A stretch of DNA of 64,000 bases, from NCBI RefSeq assembly GCF_007859615.1, contig NZ_CP042295.1, positions 310,001 to 374,000 on the forward strand, given 5' to 3'. Positions 53,344 through 64,000 of the stretch are shown in pieces (the first letter of the stretch is position 1; each line of letters begins with the position of its first letter). The notes below the pieces were generated by a model. That model searched no databases. It had not been told where the DNA came from and worked only from the letters and a program-made list of their open reading frames with translations. The DNA comes from Mycoplasma anserisalpingitidis (GTDB lineage: Bacteria; Bacillota_I; Bacilli_A; Mycoplasmatales; Metamycoplasmataceae). A program made the position numbers and the translations under genes.

Positions 53344-55461
53344 TTATTCTATTACTTGCTTATATTGTTGTCTTAAAAGTGGAAGCATATTTTCTCATTT
53401 AAGTTCATTTTCAGGGTCAGTGCTATAATGAGTTGGTAATTCAACATAATTGTGCACATAATTACCATTTTCATCCTTATTTAAATATTTAATAATTGTT
53501 GTGATATAGCTTAAGAAATCTAATCTAAACATTGTCCGACTTCCACTATCTCTGTTCAGAAATATCTCTTCTAAATTCAATTCACTATTAAAATTACTTC
53601 AGCTTTCTTGGTAGTCAGCAAAAGTTAAATCTACACTTACTCATTTATTATCAATAAAGACTTCATTTCAAGCGTGTCCACCACTAGAAACAAGTGGATT
53701 ATTTACATCACCATACATTCTTCCGCTTACTACTCTTACAGGAATATTAAGTAAAGTAAGTGCTAGTGAGAGATTTTGAGAATATCCATAGCATTGAAGC
53801 GTTCTATCAGTTTCAAAAAGTGAAGCAGGATTGTAAAAATCATTACCGTCAGTATTAAATGAAAATTTGTAATTATTATACATATACATAATATTACTAG
53901 TTATATAAAAAGATAGTGCTAAAATGATTTGCTTTTGATTTCAATTTTTAGAGATATATTTAGGTAGAAAATTAATTCAATTTTGTAGTCATTGTTTCAT
54001 TTGATTTTTTACGGTTTTTTCATCTTCATTAGCATAAAAATCAACAGCACCATATTCGTTCAATTTAGTAGTATTAGGATAATCAAAAGTTCCTTCATTT
54101 TTTTTAACTATATTACTATTTTTTATTTTTAAGGTTTTTATTCCATTTTGATTAAAATTAGCAAAAAAATTAGGTTGTTCAGTTAATAATTCATAGTATA
54201 AAGTTGGTCTGGAAATTTCTCCATTTTTGCTTGTTTGAAGAATATATTTTCTATACAAATCAAAATCTAGTTTAGGAACTAAAGGATTATATGTTAATCA
54301 AAATGAAGAACTACTATTATTTATAATGAAATAATTTTTACCATAAATTTCAGCTAATTTATCAAATTGATTTTCTAATTCATAATCTGCTTTATTACTA
54401 TCATATTTAGGGTAATAAAATTTTCAATCTAAAACATTAATATTAAAATTTTCATAATCTTTAAAAGTTTCAGCAATGTAATCATCCTTAAAATCTTTAT
54501 AGTGATTAAATGCTTTAACATTTTCTAAGTTAATTTTTCCGATTTTTTCTTCATCATTAATTACTCAAAGTCATTCATCATAATTTTTTAGTCAACTAAT
54601 GATATATTCACTATTTAATTTAATAAGTCCGTATCTATTATCACGCATATATGGTAGTCTTCATTCAATATTTTCAGCATTACCCGGACTTAAAGTAAAT
54701 TTTTTGTCCTTAGTAATAAATCATTGCATAGTGTGTTCCTTAATACCAAAATCAAAATGATTTTTAAAGTATGTTAGTCTTTCAACAATTAAAGGAAAAA
54801 AATTACCTTTACTAAAATATTCAATGTAATTTTTAACTGTTTTAGTTATTAAATCATATTCAATATTTTTGATTTCTCTTTCATTAACTACAAAATTAGT
54901 ACTCATTAATTTTTCTCAATTAATTTCTACATCAGCGGATAATTTTAATTCTTTAACTTGATTAACAGTATTAGTTAATGTTGTTAACTTATTTTTAGCA
55001 TTTTCATTAAAAGTATTTAGTGTAATGAAATGATGAATAATAACTCTTAAATTTTGGTATTCTAAATTGATATTTTTTATTAGATTATTCTTTACTATTT
55101 CGCTATCTATTCAGTTTAATTTTTCAATAAAGTTTTCCTTTAAGTAGTTAAAGCATTCTTCCAATGCACTGTTATATAAAGAATTAATTTGATTAATTTT
55201 TTCGTTGCTAAAAATTTGATTATTAATAAATTCACTAACTTCACTGTTAAAGCGTTTAACAGCACTTAACTCATTTAATTTAGTATTAAGATATAAAGCA
55301 TCATTAAAATTTATGTATTTGTTTCTTAAATCAATAACTTCAGCTTTTTTATCAAAATCTTTATCTTTTTGTTTAACCGCTTGTGTTGTATTAAAGCAAC
55401 TAGTAGCACTTAAACTACTAGCTAGAGAAATTAAAGGTAAAATTTTTAATCACTTTTTCAT
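53344..55461 (-). CDS. Lipoprotein with transglutaminase/protease-like domain
   Basis: 705 aa. The signal peptide 'MKKWLKILPLISLASSLSA' leads to lipobox TSC with Cys22. A helical half (residues ~25-200) precedes a mixed region and a C-terminal papain-like transglutaminase fold. The triad is complete: Cys557 in 'RTLQCYGYSQNLSLAL', His596 in 'SGGHAWNEVFI', Asp611 in 'SVDLTFAD'. Such domains in secreted bacterial proteins act as peptidases or amide transferases. A TATAAT box sits 6 nt before the ATG, so a leaderless transcript is likely in addition to read-through from upstream. The next gene follows after 9 nt. Confidence 0.82.
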
Positions 55462-55467
55462 AATTAA

Positions 55468-55473
55468 ATTATA
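55468..55473 (-). promoter_or_regulatory. Promoter -10 box of the transglutaminase lipoprotein, leaderless
   Basis: TATAAT on the minus strand, 6 nt before the ATG at 55461. Confidence 0.55.
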
Positions 55474-55540
55474 TCATAATATTACTTTTATATAAATTTT
55501 ATTAATAAAATTTATATAAAGATAAGATAATATAAGCAAG

Positions 55541-55561
55541 AAAAAACACCCTAAGGTGTTA
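55541..55561 (-). terminator. Terminator after the coiled-coil surface protein gene
   Basis: On the minus strand AACACC-ttag-GGTGTT is followed by six T. The first arm overlaps the TAA stop (55559-55561). Confidence 0.75.
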
Positions 55562-58535
55562 TTCTTCTCAACTAATTTCTAAAATTGTTATTGTGTTCAT
55601 TCCTTTAAAAATATCTAAATTTCCTGTTATTGTAGTATCATAATTAGACGGTTTTGAAACACTTTTACTTTCCATAGTTCATCTATTAGTTGCTTCTAAT
55701 GTTTTTGATGAAAATGTAAAAGGAATATCAAAACTTAAATATTGACTTTCAATTCTTCAGTTTCATTTTTGATTTTCTTTAGTGTAAGTATCAATAAAAG
55801 TTATTCCATATCCACCAGCGTGACTTCCATTTGGTGTTTTAGTAACAGAAGTTCAATTTAAATCAAAATTTGCACTTGACCTTGCACCTAGCGTAGTACT
55901 TCCCATTCAACCACTACTTGATTTAGTTAAATTGATTTCCTTTTGGTGTCCATTAATTAGTAATTTCATTTTAGCACTTTTAGCACTTTCTGGTATTCTG
56001 ACTTTTTCTTTAATACCGTTTCTTAAAATGAATTTATTAGATACTTTACCAGAATCACTTGTATAGATATTTCCTAGTGTTGCTCCTGTTCCATTATATT
56101 TAAATCATTGTGGAACTAATCTAGTTTCTAAAGAATGTTTTTCATTATATTTTCAGCTATTAATAAGTGTAGATGCTTCATTAGTAAGAGTATATTTTGG
56201 ATACTCTTCAGTAAGTAAATCATATCCAATTATTACACTTTTATTACTATTAACTGGACTTGGAAGCGGAGCAGGTGGAGTAGGTGGAACAGGATTAAAA
56301 TTATCGATAATATCTTTTAATTTTTTATTTTCTTCTTTTAATTTTGTAATTTCTGCTTGATTTTGAGCGATTGTACTATTTGCACTCGCTAATTCACTCT
56401 TTAACCTATCTCTTTCAATTTTTGCACTACTTAATTGACTGTTTAAACTACTTACTTGTGAGCTTAAACTACTTTTATCTCTTTTTAGACTTTCAATTTC
56501 TGCTTCTAAAGAAGTGATTTTTGAATTATCTGTACTATTTTTGCTTTTTTCATCTTGTAGTTGTCTTTCTAAATCTTTAATTCTTAAGTCTTTTTCTGCT
56601 ATTTGTTTTTGGTAATTAGCTTCTTCAGTTTTAAATTCATTAGTTTTAGTTTCTAATTCATCAGTTTTTAAACTTAAATTTTGTTCTAAAGTTTGCTTAA
56701 TTAAGGTTAATTCATTAATTCTCTCTTTATTTTCACTGTTTTCTAAACTCAAACTATTTAATTCAGAATTTACAGTATTTAATTGATTTGTTAACTCATC
56801 AATTTCAGTATTTAATTCACTAATTTTTTGTGTTAAATTAATTACCATTGCTTCTAGTGGTAAAACACGAATATTTTTGTAAGTTTCAATAATATTTTGT
56901 ATTGCATCAATTGCACTATAAAGTTTAGCTTGATTTTCGCTTACATTTTCACTATCAATACTTTCACTTATTAATTGATTTAAAATATCTAATTGAGTGT
57001 GTAAATTTTGTGCTACTTCATTTAATTCATCTAAATTTTCTTGTTCTAAACTAGAAATTAAATTGCTTAAAAGTTCCTTAGTGTGAATTAAAGTATCATT
57101 AAAATTATTTTGAATTAAACTTTCTAAATTAGTTATATTTTCTTTAGCAGTATTTAATTCACTGTTTAAGGTATCGATTTGATTATTAGCAGCTTGAATT
57201 TTTGCTTGTAATTCAGCATTTTCATCCATAGCTTGTTTATATTTAGCTACTTCATTGTTGTAATTTATTCAATTTTCAAGGTTTTTATTGAAAAGTGCTT
57301 CATAATCTCTATTATTTAATGCTTCAATTAGTTTAGTAAAAGTTTTGTTTTTAATTGGAAAACTTTCAATATTAATGGTACTAAAATCATCAATATTTTT
57401 AGTTTTTATTGCTTTTTCATAATCACTTTTTGCTTCATCTAAAGTTTTTAACGCTTTATTAGAATAGTCATTAATTTCGTTAATTAGTGAATATGCTTCA
57501 TTACGCATACTATTCATCAATATTTTTAGTTTTTATTGCTTTTTCATAATCACTTTTTGCTTCATCTAAAGTTTTTAACGCTTTATTAGAATAGTCATTA
57601 ATTTCGTTAATTAGTGAATATGCTTCATTACGCATACTATCAGCAAAAGCATCTGTACTATAACTACTATAATCTCGATTAACAAATTTATATGCTATTT
57701 CTTTTAAGGTTTCTAAATAATCGATTTGATTTTTAGTTAAATTAATAGCTTGTTCCACCATATTCTTTGCAGTATTAAAACTATTTTCAATAATTTCATC
57801 TTTTTGAGTAATAATCTCTTCTAATTCAGCAATTTTTGATGCATAAAGAGTATTAATCTGACTTAAAACATTGTTTAATTCTTTTTCAGATTGAGATATT
57901 CATTTTACTCCACTAGCAATTTCTTCAGCATTTTCAAGTGAGAGATTAAATCCAAAATCTTTAATCTCTTTAAGTCGATTAATGTACTTGCTTAACTCAT
58001 TTTGAGTAAAGATTGTACTATTATTAGTTTCTAATTCACTAATTTTACTTTCAATACATCTTACATATTCACTGACTTTATCTTTAATTCCTTGACGCAT
58101 TTTTTCTAATTCAAGTTCAAAATCAACTGTTTCTTCAGTTTCATTTTCAATATTAGTATCAGGGTTATTTAAACTCTTATAGTAATTTTCCAGCATTGTT
58201 TCATAATTATTATTTCTTTCTAAAATTGAATTTGTAATACTTTTAAAATTACCTAGAGTTTTCTCATAATTTTCTTTAAGTTTATTGTATAAAGTGTTTA
58301 AATTGTTTAACTCAGTAGTTAATTGTTCTTTTTCTTCAATTAATTTTTCTTTTTCACTAGTTAAATTAGAAATTTTTAATTTCAGTAATCTAATTTCTTC
58401 ATCCTTTTGTTCAATTGTTTTAACCGCAGTGCAATATTTTACACTAAGCGGAATTAGTGTAGCAGCTAAAACTGCAGCAGTACATAAAGCGCTTATACTT
58501 ATTTTAGTTTTATTTGTAATTCTTTTTTGTTTCAT
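55559..58535 (-). CDS. Anchored coiled-coil surface protein with C-terminal beta domain; frame broken by a 127-bp duplication
   Basis: ATG 58535 with GAGGAAAT upstream. Residues ~10-35 form a hydrophobic anchor/signal ('ISALCTAAVLAATLIPLSV') without a proper lipobox. Long heptad-rich coiled coils follow ('EKLIEEKEQLTTELNNLNTL'; near nt 56400 'LKRDKSSLSSQVSSLNSQL'). A Pro-rich hinge 'PVPPTPPAPLPSPV' comes next, then ~200 Gly/Ser/Thr-rich residues of likely beta fold that end 'ILEISWEE'. As written the frame breaks at the tandem repeat 57387-57640; deleting one 127-bp copy restores 949 codons in one frame. It is probably a stalk-and-head adhesin-like protein. Transcribed toward the transglutaminase lipoprotein but separated by a terminator. 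Confidence 0.75.
57387..57640 (-). repeat. 127-bp perfect tandem duplication D
   Basis: 57387-57513 is repeated exactly at 57514-57640. It shifts the frame of the coiled-coil protein. The period equals that of the three duplications in the IS. Confidence 0.95.
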
Positions 58536-59182
58536 ATTTCCTCATTAAATTTAATTTATGTTCACTAGTAGCTGTCATAAATAATTAAGGTGAACTAAAA
58601 ACGAACAAAAAAAGTACAAAAAAATTGACCAACATCAATTAATTAGTTTTTGATAAAATGTAAAAATTAGTTTTATACATTAACAAGATTTTATCAGGCT
58701 AACAAATATCGTTTCAATCTTAACTTGCTGGTTATCGGACAAAATGAAAGAATAGTCTTAACTATAAAATTTTTCACAATACTAAATATTCAAATATTTT
58801 TATAAGATAAAAGAGTAAGTTAAATTAAATGATAATACTTCAATTATTAATTTACTTGCTGAAATAGCAAGTGATGAAAATATAGATTTTAATAAACGAA
58901 ATGAATAATTAAGTTCATAAAAATTAATAAGCATCTTAAAAAAATCAAAAAAACTAGATTTTTATCTAATTATCTTTATAAATTTTTAACATTTTTATTT
59001 ACAAAAATATACGAAATAGCAAAAATTAAATCGTTAACATATTTTAATTGTCTAAGATAATATGAAAATAACACTATCATTTAATTTTATAAAAACATTA
59101 AAAATTACATTATTTTTTTCAAATTTTAGTTCTTTTAAGTAAAATTCAAATATAAAGTATCTAAATTAATATAAGGAGAATT
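58536..59182. other. Divergent intergenic region with a possible coding remnant
   Basis: About 650 bp, very AT-rich. At 58819-58908 a plus-strand stretch reads 'VKLNDNTSIINLLAEIASDE' followed by nine codons and a stop, with protein-like composition but no start. It may be the tail of a lost gene. The rest holds likely promoters for the two flanking surface-protein genes. No RNA gene recognised. Confidence 0.4.
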
Positions 59183-62100
59183 ATGAATAAAAAGAAAAAA
59201 GTAATTGCAACAACTTCTATAACTGCATCAACAGTAATCCTTGGTTCCGCTATAGGTGCTTCTTTATTATTTAACAAAAACAATAATTTAGAAGAAAATA
59301 ATAAAAAAACTAAAATATTAAATAAATTCAAAAATTTATTAAATAATATTGACAAAAATAATTTGCTTGAATATAAATTAATAACAAATAATTTGCCAAA
59401 TAATTTAATTTTTATAAATGAAAACATTGAATTAAGTCAAGAATTCATTAATAATTTCAATGAAAAAGAAATTATCTTATTAAAAAATGAGTTTATTAAT
59501 TTAGTTAAACGAATTAAGGAAAAACTCATTGATATAAATTTACTCTTCGCTAACTTAGAAAACCTTAAAGAATCAAAAGATATTTTCTCTGAATATAATT
59601 CTGAGTTATCTTTAATTATTCAAAAAAATAATAAAAGTTTAAATGAATTAGTAAATATACAAGAATTAGATAAATTTTTAGATAAACTATCAAAAATATA
59701 TACTCAAAAACAAGATGCTAAAAAAATAATATTTGATGAAGTTCTTGCTAAAGAAGTGAGTGAAAAAATTCAAAATATTATTGAAAATAACTCAAACAAT
59801 AATCTATATCATGAAGTGTTAAAACAACTAGATACTTTAAAAAATGATATTCAGAACAAAAAATTAAACAACAACACCTTTAATGATACTTTTAACTTTC
59901 TGAACAATCAATTAACAATATTGCAAGAAACATTCAAAACTTATGAATTAAAAATAAATAATTTAATAAATAAAATAATGATATTGATACAAAAAATCAA
60001 CAAAGACGAAGAAACTAAAGATGTACAAAAATTAGTTAGTGAAATTAAATTAAATAACCAAACTAGTTTTGATAATTTGGAAAGTATACTTGAAAGTCTT
60101 ATAGAACATAAAGACAAATTAGAAGAAATTTTAAGTAATCATGAAAGTAATAATGACAAAAACAATTTAGAAATAGAATTAGTTAAGGGTAAATTTAATG
60201 AACTATTATCAAAAATAGAAACAGATTTGATTGTAAATAATTTTGAAATATTTAGAGATGTAAATAGCCGGAAAAGCAATTTAATTGATCTTTTGAATAA
60301 CTCAATCAATTCCTTGAATTTAAGTATTGATCATTTTACTGAATTAGAGTTAGAATTTAATAATTTAGTTAACGAAACTAATCAAATTAATGAAATATGA
60401 ACTAAAGAAGTCGAAAAATTTAACAATTTAATTTCAAAAATTCATCAATTAAAAGAAATTTTAAATAACCAAGAAGAAGCAAAAAAACTTGAAGAATTTG
60501 AAAATATTTCATGAACAAAAAATAACTTAATTAATGAAATAGTCACAAAAAATGTACAAATAAGCAGAATAATAAGTGAAATTGAAGAAAAAAATAATCA
60601 AAATATAGAACTTTATATTATTAAGCTAAAACAACATTTATCTAATTTACAGAGTTTATTGCAGGATTATCATTCTATTGAACAGGTAAAAAATAAACTA
60701 TTAGAAATTATTAATCAAGTTAGTAATAAAATTCAAGATAAATCATTTTCTTATCAGAATATTTCTGATTTAGATGAATATATCAATAACAATTTATCAA
60801 CAATAAATCAAATTGTAATAAACACTATTGAAGAGCTGAAGAATGATTTATATAAACAAATAAATGATAAAGATTTTATAAGTCAAAACTATAAAAATAG
60901 TTTTAGAAATCAAATAAATAATATTCATAATTTTGATGAATTGAATACATTTTTTAAAAAAACTGTTGAACTAATCGATGGAAAAATTAATTATATAGTT
61001 AGATTATTAACTAATCAAATCAATGATAATAAATTTAAATTTCTTGATTTTTCAAATAATGCGAAAGAATTTAATAAAATAGTCGAATCTATAAAGAATA
61101 CAAACTTAATTTATAATAGTGAAACTAAAGAATATATCTTTAACTATTATTCTACAGATTTCGAAAGTAATGCAGTAAAATTTTTATCCCTTTATGAAGA
61201 ATTAGATGGAGAAAAAATATTTAATAGTAGAATTTTAAGCTTAGACAGCTCCTTAGAAGAAGTTAAAATATCCTCTGAATTAAATAAGTTAATCATTGAT
61301 AAAATTAGTTTATTATTAAATATAGAAGAATTTGAAAATTATCTAAATGAAATTAATGCTCAAATTCACAGTCAAAAAGATTTAATTGTTTTAATTAATA
61401 ATGTTGAAGATTTTATTAACTCAAATGACTTTAATAATTACAGTGCCGATTCAAAACAGGAATTCATTAATTCTTGAAAAGCGTTAAATCCTTTTATAAA
61501 TAACAAATTTGATAAATTTTTTAGTCAAAGCGAAATAGAAGATTTAAATAATCAAATTGAATCATTAAAAAACAATTTAATTCCTAACGACGAACAAGAA
61601 TTAATCGACGAGAAAAACAGAGTTAAAAATTTAATAAAAAACTTAAATTATATAAATGATAAGGAAAGTAAATATAGCTATATTGATGCCTTAACTTCAA
61701 TTTCTGAAATTACTAGTTATTATGAAAATTTAAAAAATGAAAATAATCAAATTAGTGATCAAATATATGCTGAAAATTTAACTAATTCAATGAATATTAG
61801 TATTAATCCAAAACTTGAATTAGCAAAATTAACTAAGCATTTATCTTCCTTAAGTATTAATAAAAATAACATAAATTTATTTTTAGATATTAATTTAGGT
61901 AATGACAATTTAGAGCAGTTGATTAAGGAAGATAAATTATTTTTAACATTGGATGAACAAAACAAAAATAAATTATTGATAAGCTATAACTCAATTAATC
62001 CAGAAACAAAATCCGAAATAAAAGTGTCAAAAGGTTTAATTTTTACTAATGATGTTAGTTCAATAATTAGTGATACCATAAACGAAATTACTTCCAAAAC

Positions 62101-64000
62101 CCTTGATGATTATTTTGAATACGATTCAAGTAAATTTGTTTCACTTGATAAAAAGAATATTGATATAAAATGATTCAAACCAAAAAACAAACTAATTAAT
62201 AACTTTTTTACTTTAGAAATAAAAGACAATGATTTTAGTTATGTAAGTAAATTAGGTAAGAAATATCTTGTTGTAAATGCACAATTAAAGTGAAATGGTC
62301 AAATTTTGGGCGAAATCAAATTAACTTCTAATGAAATAATTTATGAAAAATCACTCGACCCAATTGATTTAAACTTAACAGCAAGCAGTTACTATAATCA
62401 AACTAGTTATTCTTTGAATGAATATCAAAAAGTAAATTTTTCACTTTTTAAGGAAATTTATGATAGTAATTTAAGTGTTTTTGGTGTTTTAGATAATAAT
62501 GGCAACTATTTTAACTTTCCTAAAAATTTAACTGATCCTAATCCTAAAGGTTTTGATAGAGTAAAAGTTATAAGAAATATTCTAACTAACTTAATAGATT
62601 TTAATGATGAAAAATATCAGTTAAACAAACTTTATAATTATTTAATTGATAATGAAAAAGGATTTATATTTGCTGAATATGAATTTACTGATAAGTTAAC
62701 TAATGAGATATTTTATGCAAACTATTATTTTAGTAATTTATCAATAGCCAATTCAAACCAAGATTTAGAAGATTTTAACTTTATTCAAGGTATTTTTGAA
62801 CAAACTAAAAATGGAACAAATCATTCTAATAAAACAACTAATTCTAATATTTGAAAAGAGTTAAATATTCTTGATAAAACAGTAACTCATAGTAATTTTA
62901 TCGCTTCAGAGTATAAAAAAGTATTTAACGAAGTTTATCACTTACCTAAAAAAGGAAGGTATTCAATTGTTTTAGTTGATGATATTGATAATAATTATTC
63001 AAATATTAATGGTTGAGCTAAATTTAAAATTGGTATTGCAAAAGACAATCAATTAATTAATGATCCGAATTTACAAACAAGTATTTATTTGAATTTTTTC
63101 AAACCAGTTACTTTTAATGATTATCTACCACATGATGCTAACCTTACTGTTGCTGATTTTTCAAATTTAAATAGAGAAAAGGAACTTGAAAAAAATGCCT
63201 ATTTAGCTGAAGTAAATAAAATTAATTCACGCAATTTTACACTTAAAAAAATGGATGGTTATTCAGTAATTGATTTAGATTTATTAGATTATGAAAAATC
63301 ATATTCTCAATTAAATTACTTATTACAAATTGGTGTAAGTTCAGCTGCCCAAAATGATAATTCTTTTGGCGGAGATTTTAATAATAGTGATAAAAACTCA
63401 CCAAATATACAAGACAAATTTATAAATAAGGAATACAACATATTTAATCCCGCTGATTTAGAATCGCAAATTAGTAATGAAAAACTAAATGAAATTAAAA
63501 ATAAATTTTTCATTTACTATGTGGATGTAGTTACTTCTTCATCAATTAGATTTGCTGAAAAAGATAAAGTCACTTTTAAGCTGGGGTTTATAAATAAAGA
63601 AGATCCTACATATAGGTTTGTTTCAGAAACTAATATTACTTTATTCAATCTTAAAAATGAATTAAAAGAAGAATTTTATCCTAAAGTTGCAATAAATAAT
63701 ATTCCTAGTAATTTTGTTTCATTACAAGAAAGTTCATTCGGAATTAAAATTAAAGCTAGTTCATATAAAGAGAAATTCGATAATCAAAATCAAATACTAC
63801 AAAAAATTATTGTTAATGATAATTTAGTTTACTCTCCATTAACTGGCGTAGTTAGATTTAAAGCAAATTCTCATATTGGTTCATGAAAATTACTTAGAAA
63901 AGAAAATTTCTCAGTCGCTGAAATAATTGAAGTTGATGATTTTAATGGTACTGCATTAGTTAAATTAAAATACATTGATCCAGAATTTAATTACGAAGTT
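59183..64000 (+). CDS. Giant anchored surface protein, 3' end outside window
   Basis: Open from ATG 59183 (RBS AAGGAGAATT) to the window edge: 1,606 codons so far, with TGA = Trp several times. Residues ~5-30 are an N-terminal anchor ('VIATTSITASTVILGSAIGA') with no Cys. Residues ~35-860 are Asn/Lys/Glu-rich helices and coiled coils with FIVAR-like spacing. From about nt 61750 composition changes to mixed alpha/beta with 'LNLTASSYYNQTSYSLNEYQ' and 'KGRYSIVLVDDIDNNYS', suggesting repeated globular domains. No enzyme motif recognised. Asn content is very high. Likely adhesin or long surface fibre, or the extracellular part of a transport apparatus. Confidence 0.7.

Noticed and set aside
1..64000. 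CRISPR array or tRNA/rRNA genes
   Set aside because: No regularly spaced short repeats and no cloverleaf or rRNA-like sequence was seen on either strand by eye; a tRNAscan run would confirm.

Overview
The window is a mollicute (mycoplasma) chromosome segment. The DNA is very AT-rich, and in almost every gene TGA sits inside the reading frame at positions that read as Trp. Genes are packed with 1 to 17 nt overlaps, and many surface proteins have lipoboxes or N-terminal anchors with Lys-rich cytoplasmic tips. The Ig-binding protein, the GH84 enzyme and the IS1634-type element point to the hominis/synoviae side of the mycoplasmas (Mycoplasmopsis/Metamycoplasma-like). I cannot name the species.

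Layout. 1-11.9 kb: host-interaction genes, namely the 3' part of an immunoglobulin-binding (MIB/'Ig-blocking') protein with a long tandem-repeat stalk, then a 2,546-aa membrane-anchored GH84 hexosaminidase/hyaluronidase-like enzyme. 11.9-19.2 kb (minus): polyamine importer potA-potB-potC-potD with a second, tandem potD paralogue. 19.5-26.4 kb (plus): a heterodimeric ABC exporter and a 1,067-aa helical lipoprotein. 26.4-28.8 kb: an IS1634-type element flanked by exact 80-bp direct repeats. 28.8-30.9 kb (minus): D-lactate dehydrogenase and an AEC permease. 31.1-34.7 kb (plus): deoB, two small genes, pncB, a YhcH-like gene. 34.8-35.0 kb: a probable stand-alone structured RNA. 35.0-39.4 kb (minus): asnS, a C5 cytosine methyltransferase with a frameshifted HNH endonuclease, recO. 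39.5-46.2 kb (plus): asp23-like/fakA/plsX and rnc/smc. 46.2-48.8 kb: a nucleotidyltransferase-aminotransferase fusion overlapping a LicD-family gene, a two-gene surface-decoration module. 48.9-52.3 kb: PTS EIICB, small membrane protein, RpiR regulator, PHP phosphatase. 52.5-58.5 kb (minus): coiled-coil surface protein, transglutaminase-fold lipoprotein and an acidic cytosolic protein. 59.2-64 kb: 5' part of a giant anchored surface protein.

How the genes may work together. GH84 could release GlcNAc from host glycans, and the EIICB permease is a candidate importer. FakA/PlsX feed fatty acids into phospholipid synthesis. The PntC/AEPT-like fusion plus LicD could attach aminoethylphosphonate or a choline-like head group to surface lipid or glycan. 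Ig-binding protein, giant surface proteins and the transglutaminase-fold lipoprotein form the host-facing layer.

Data-quality warning. Four perfect tandem duplications, three in the IS and one in the coiled-coil gene, all have a period of exactly 127 bp and all break a frame that is intact when one copy is removed. This looks like unmerged k=127 contig overlaps rather than biology. Several genes (recO, rpiR, the transglutaminase lipoprotein, the transposase, a small ORF before potA) have a TATAAT box 6-7 nt before the ATG and appear to be leaderless.
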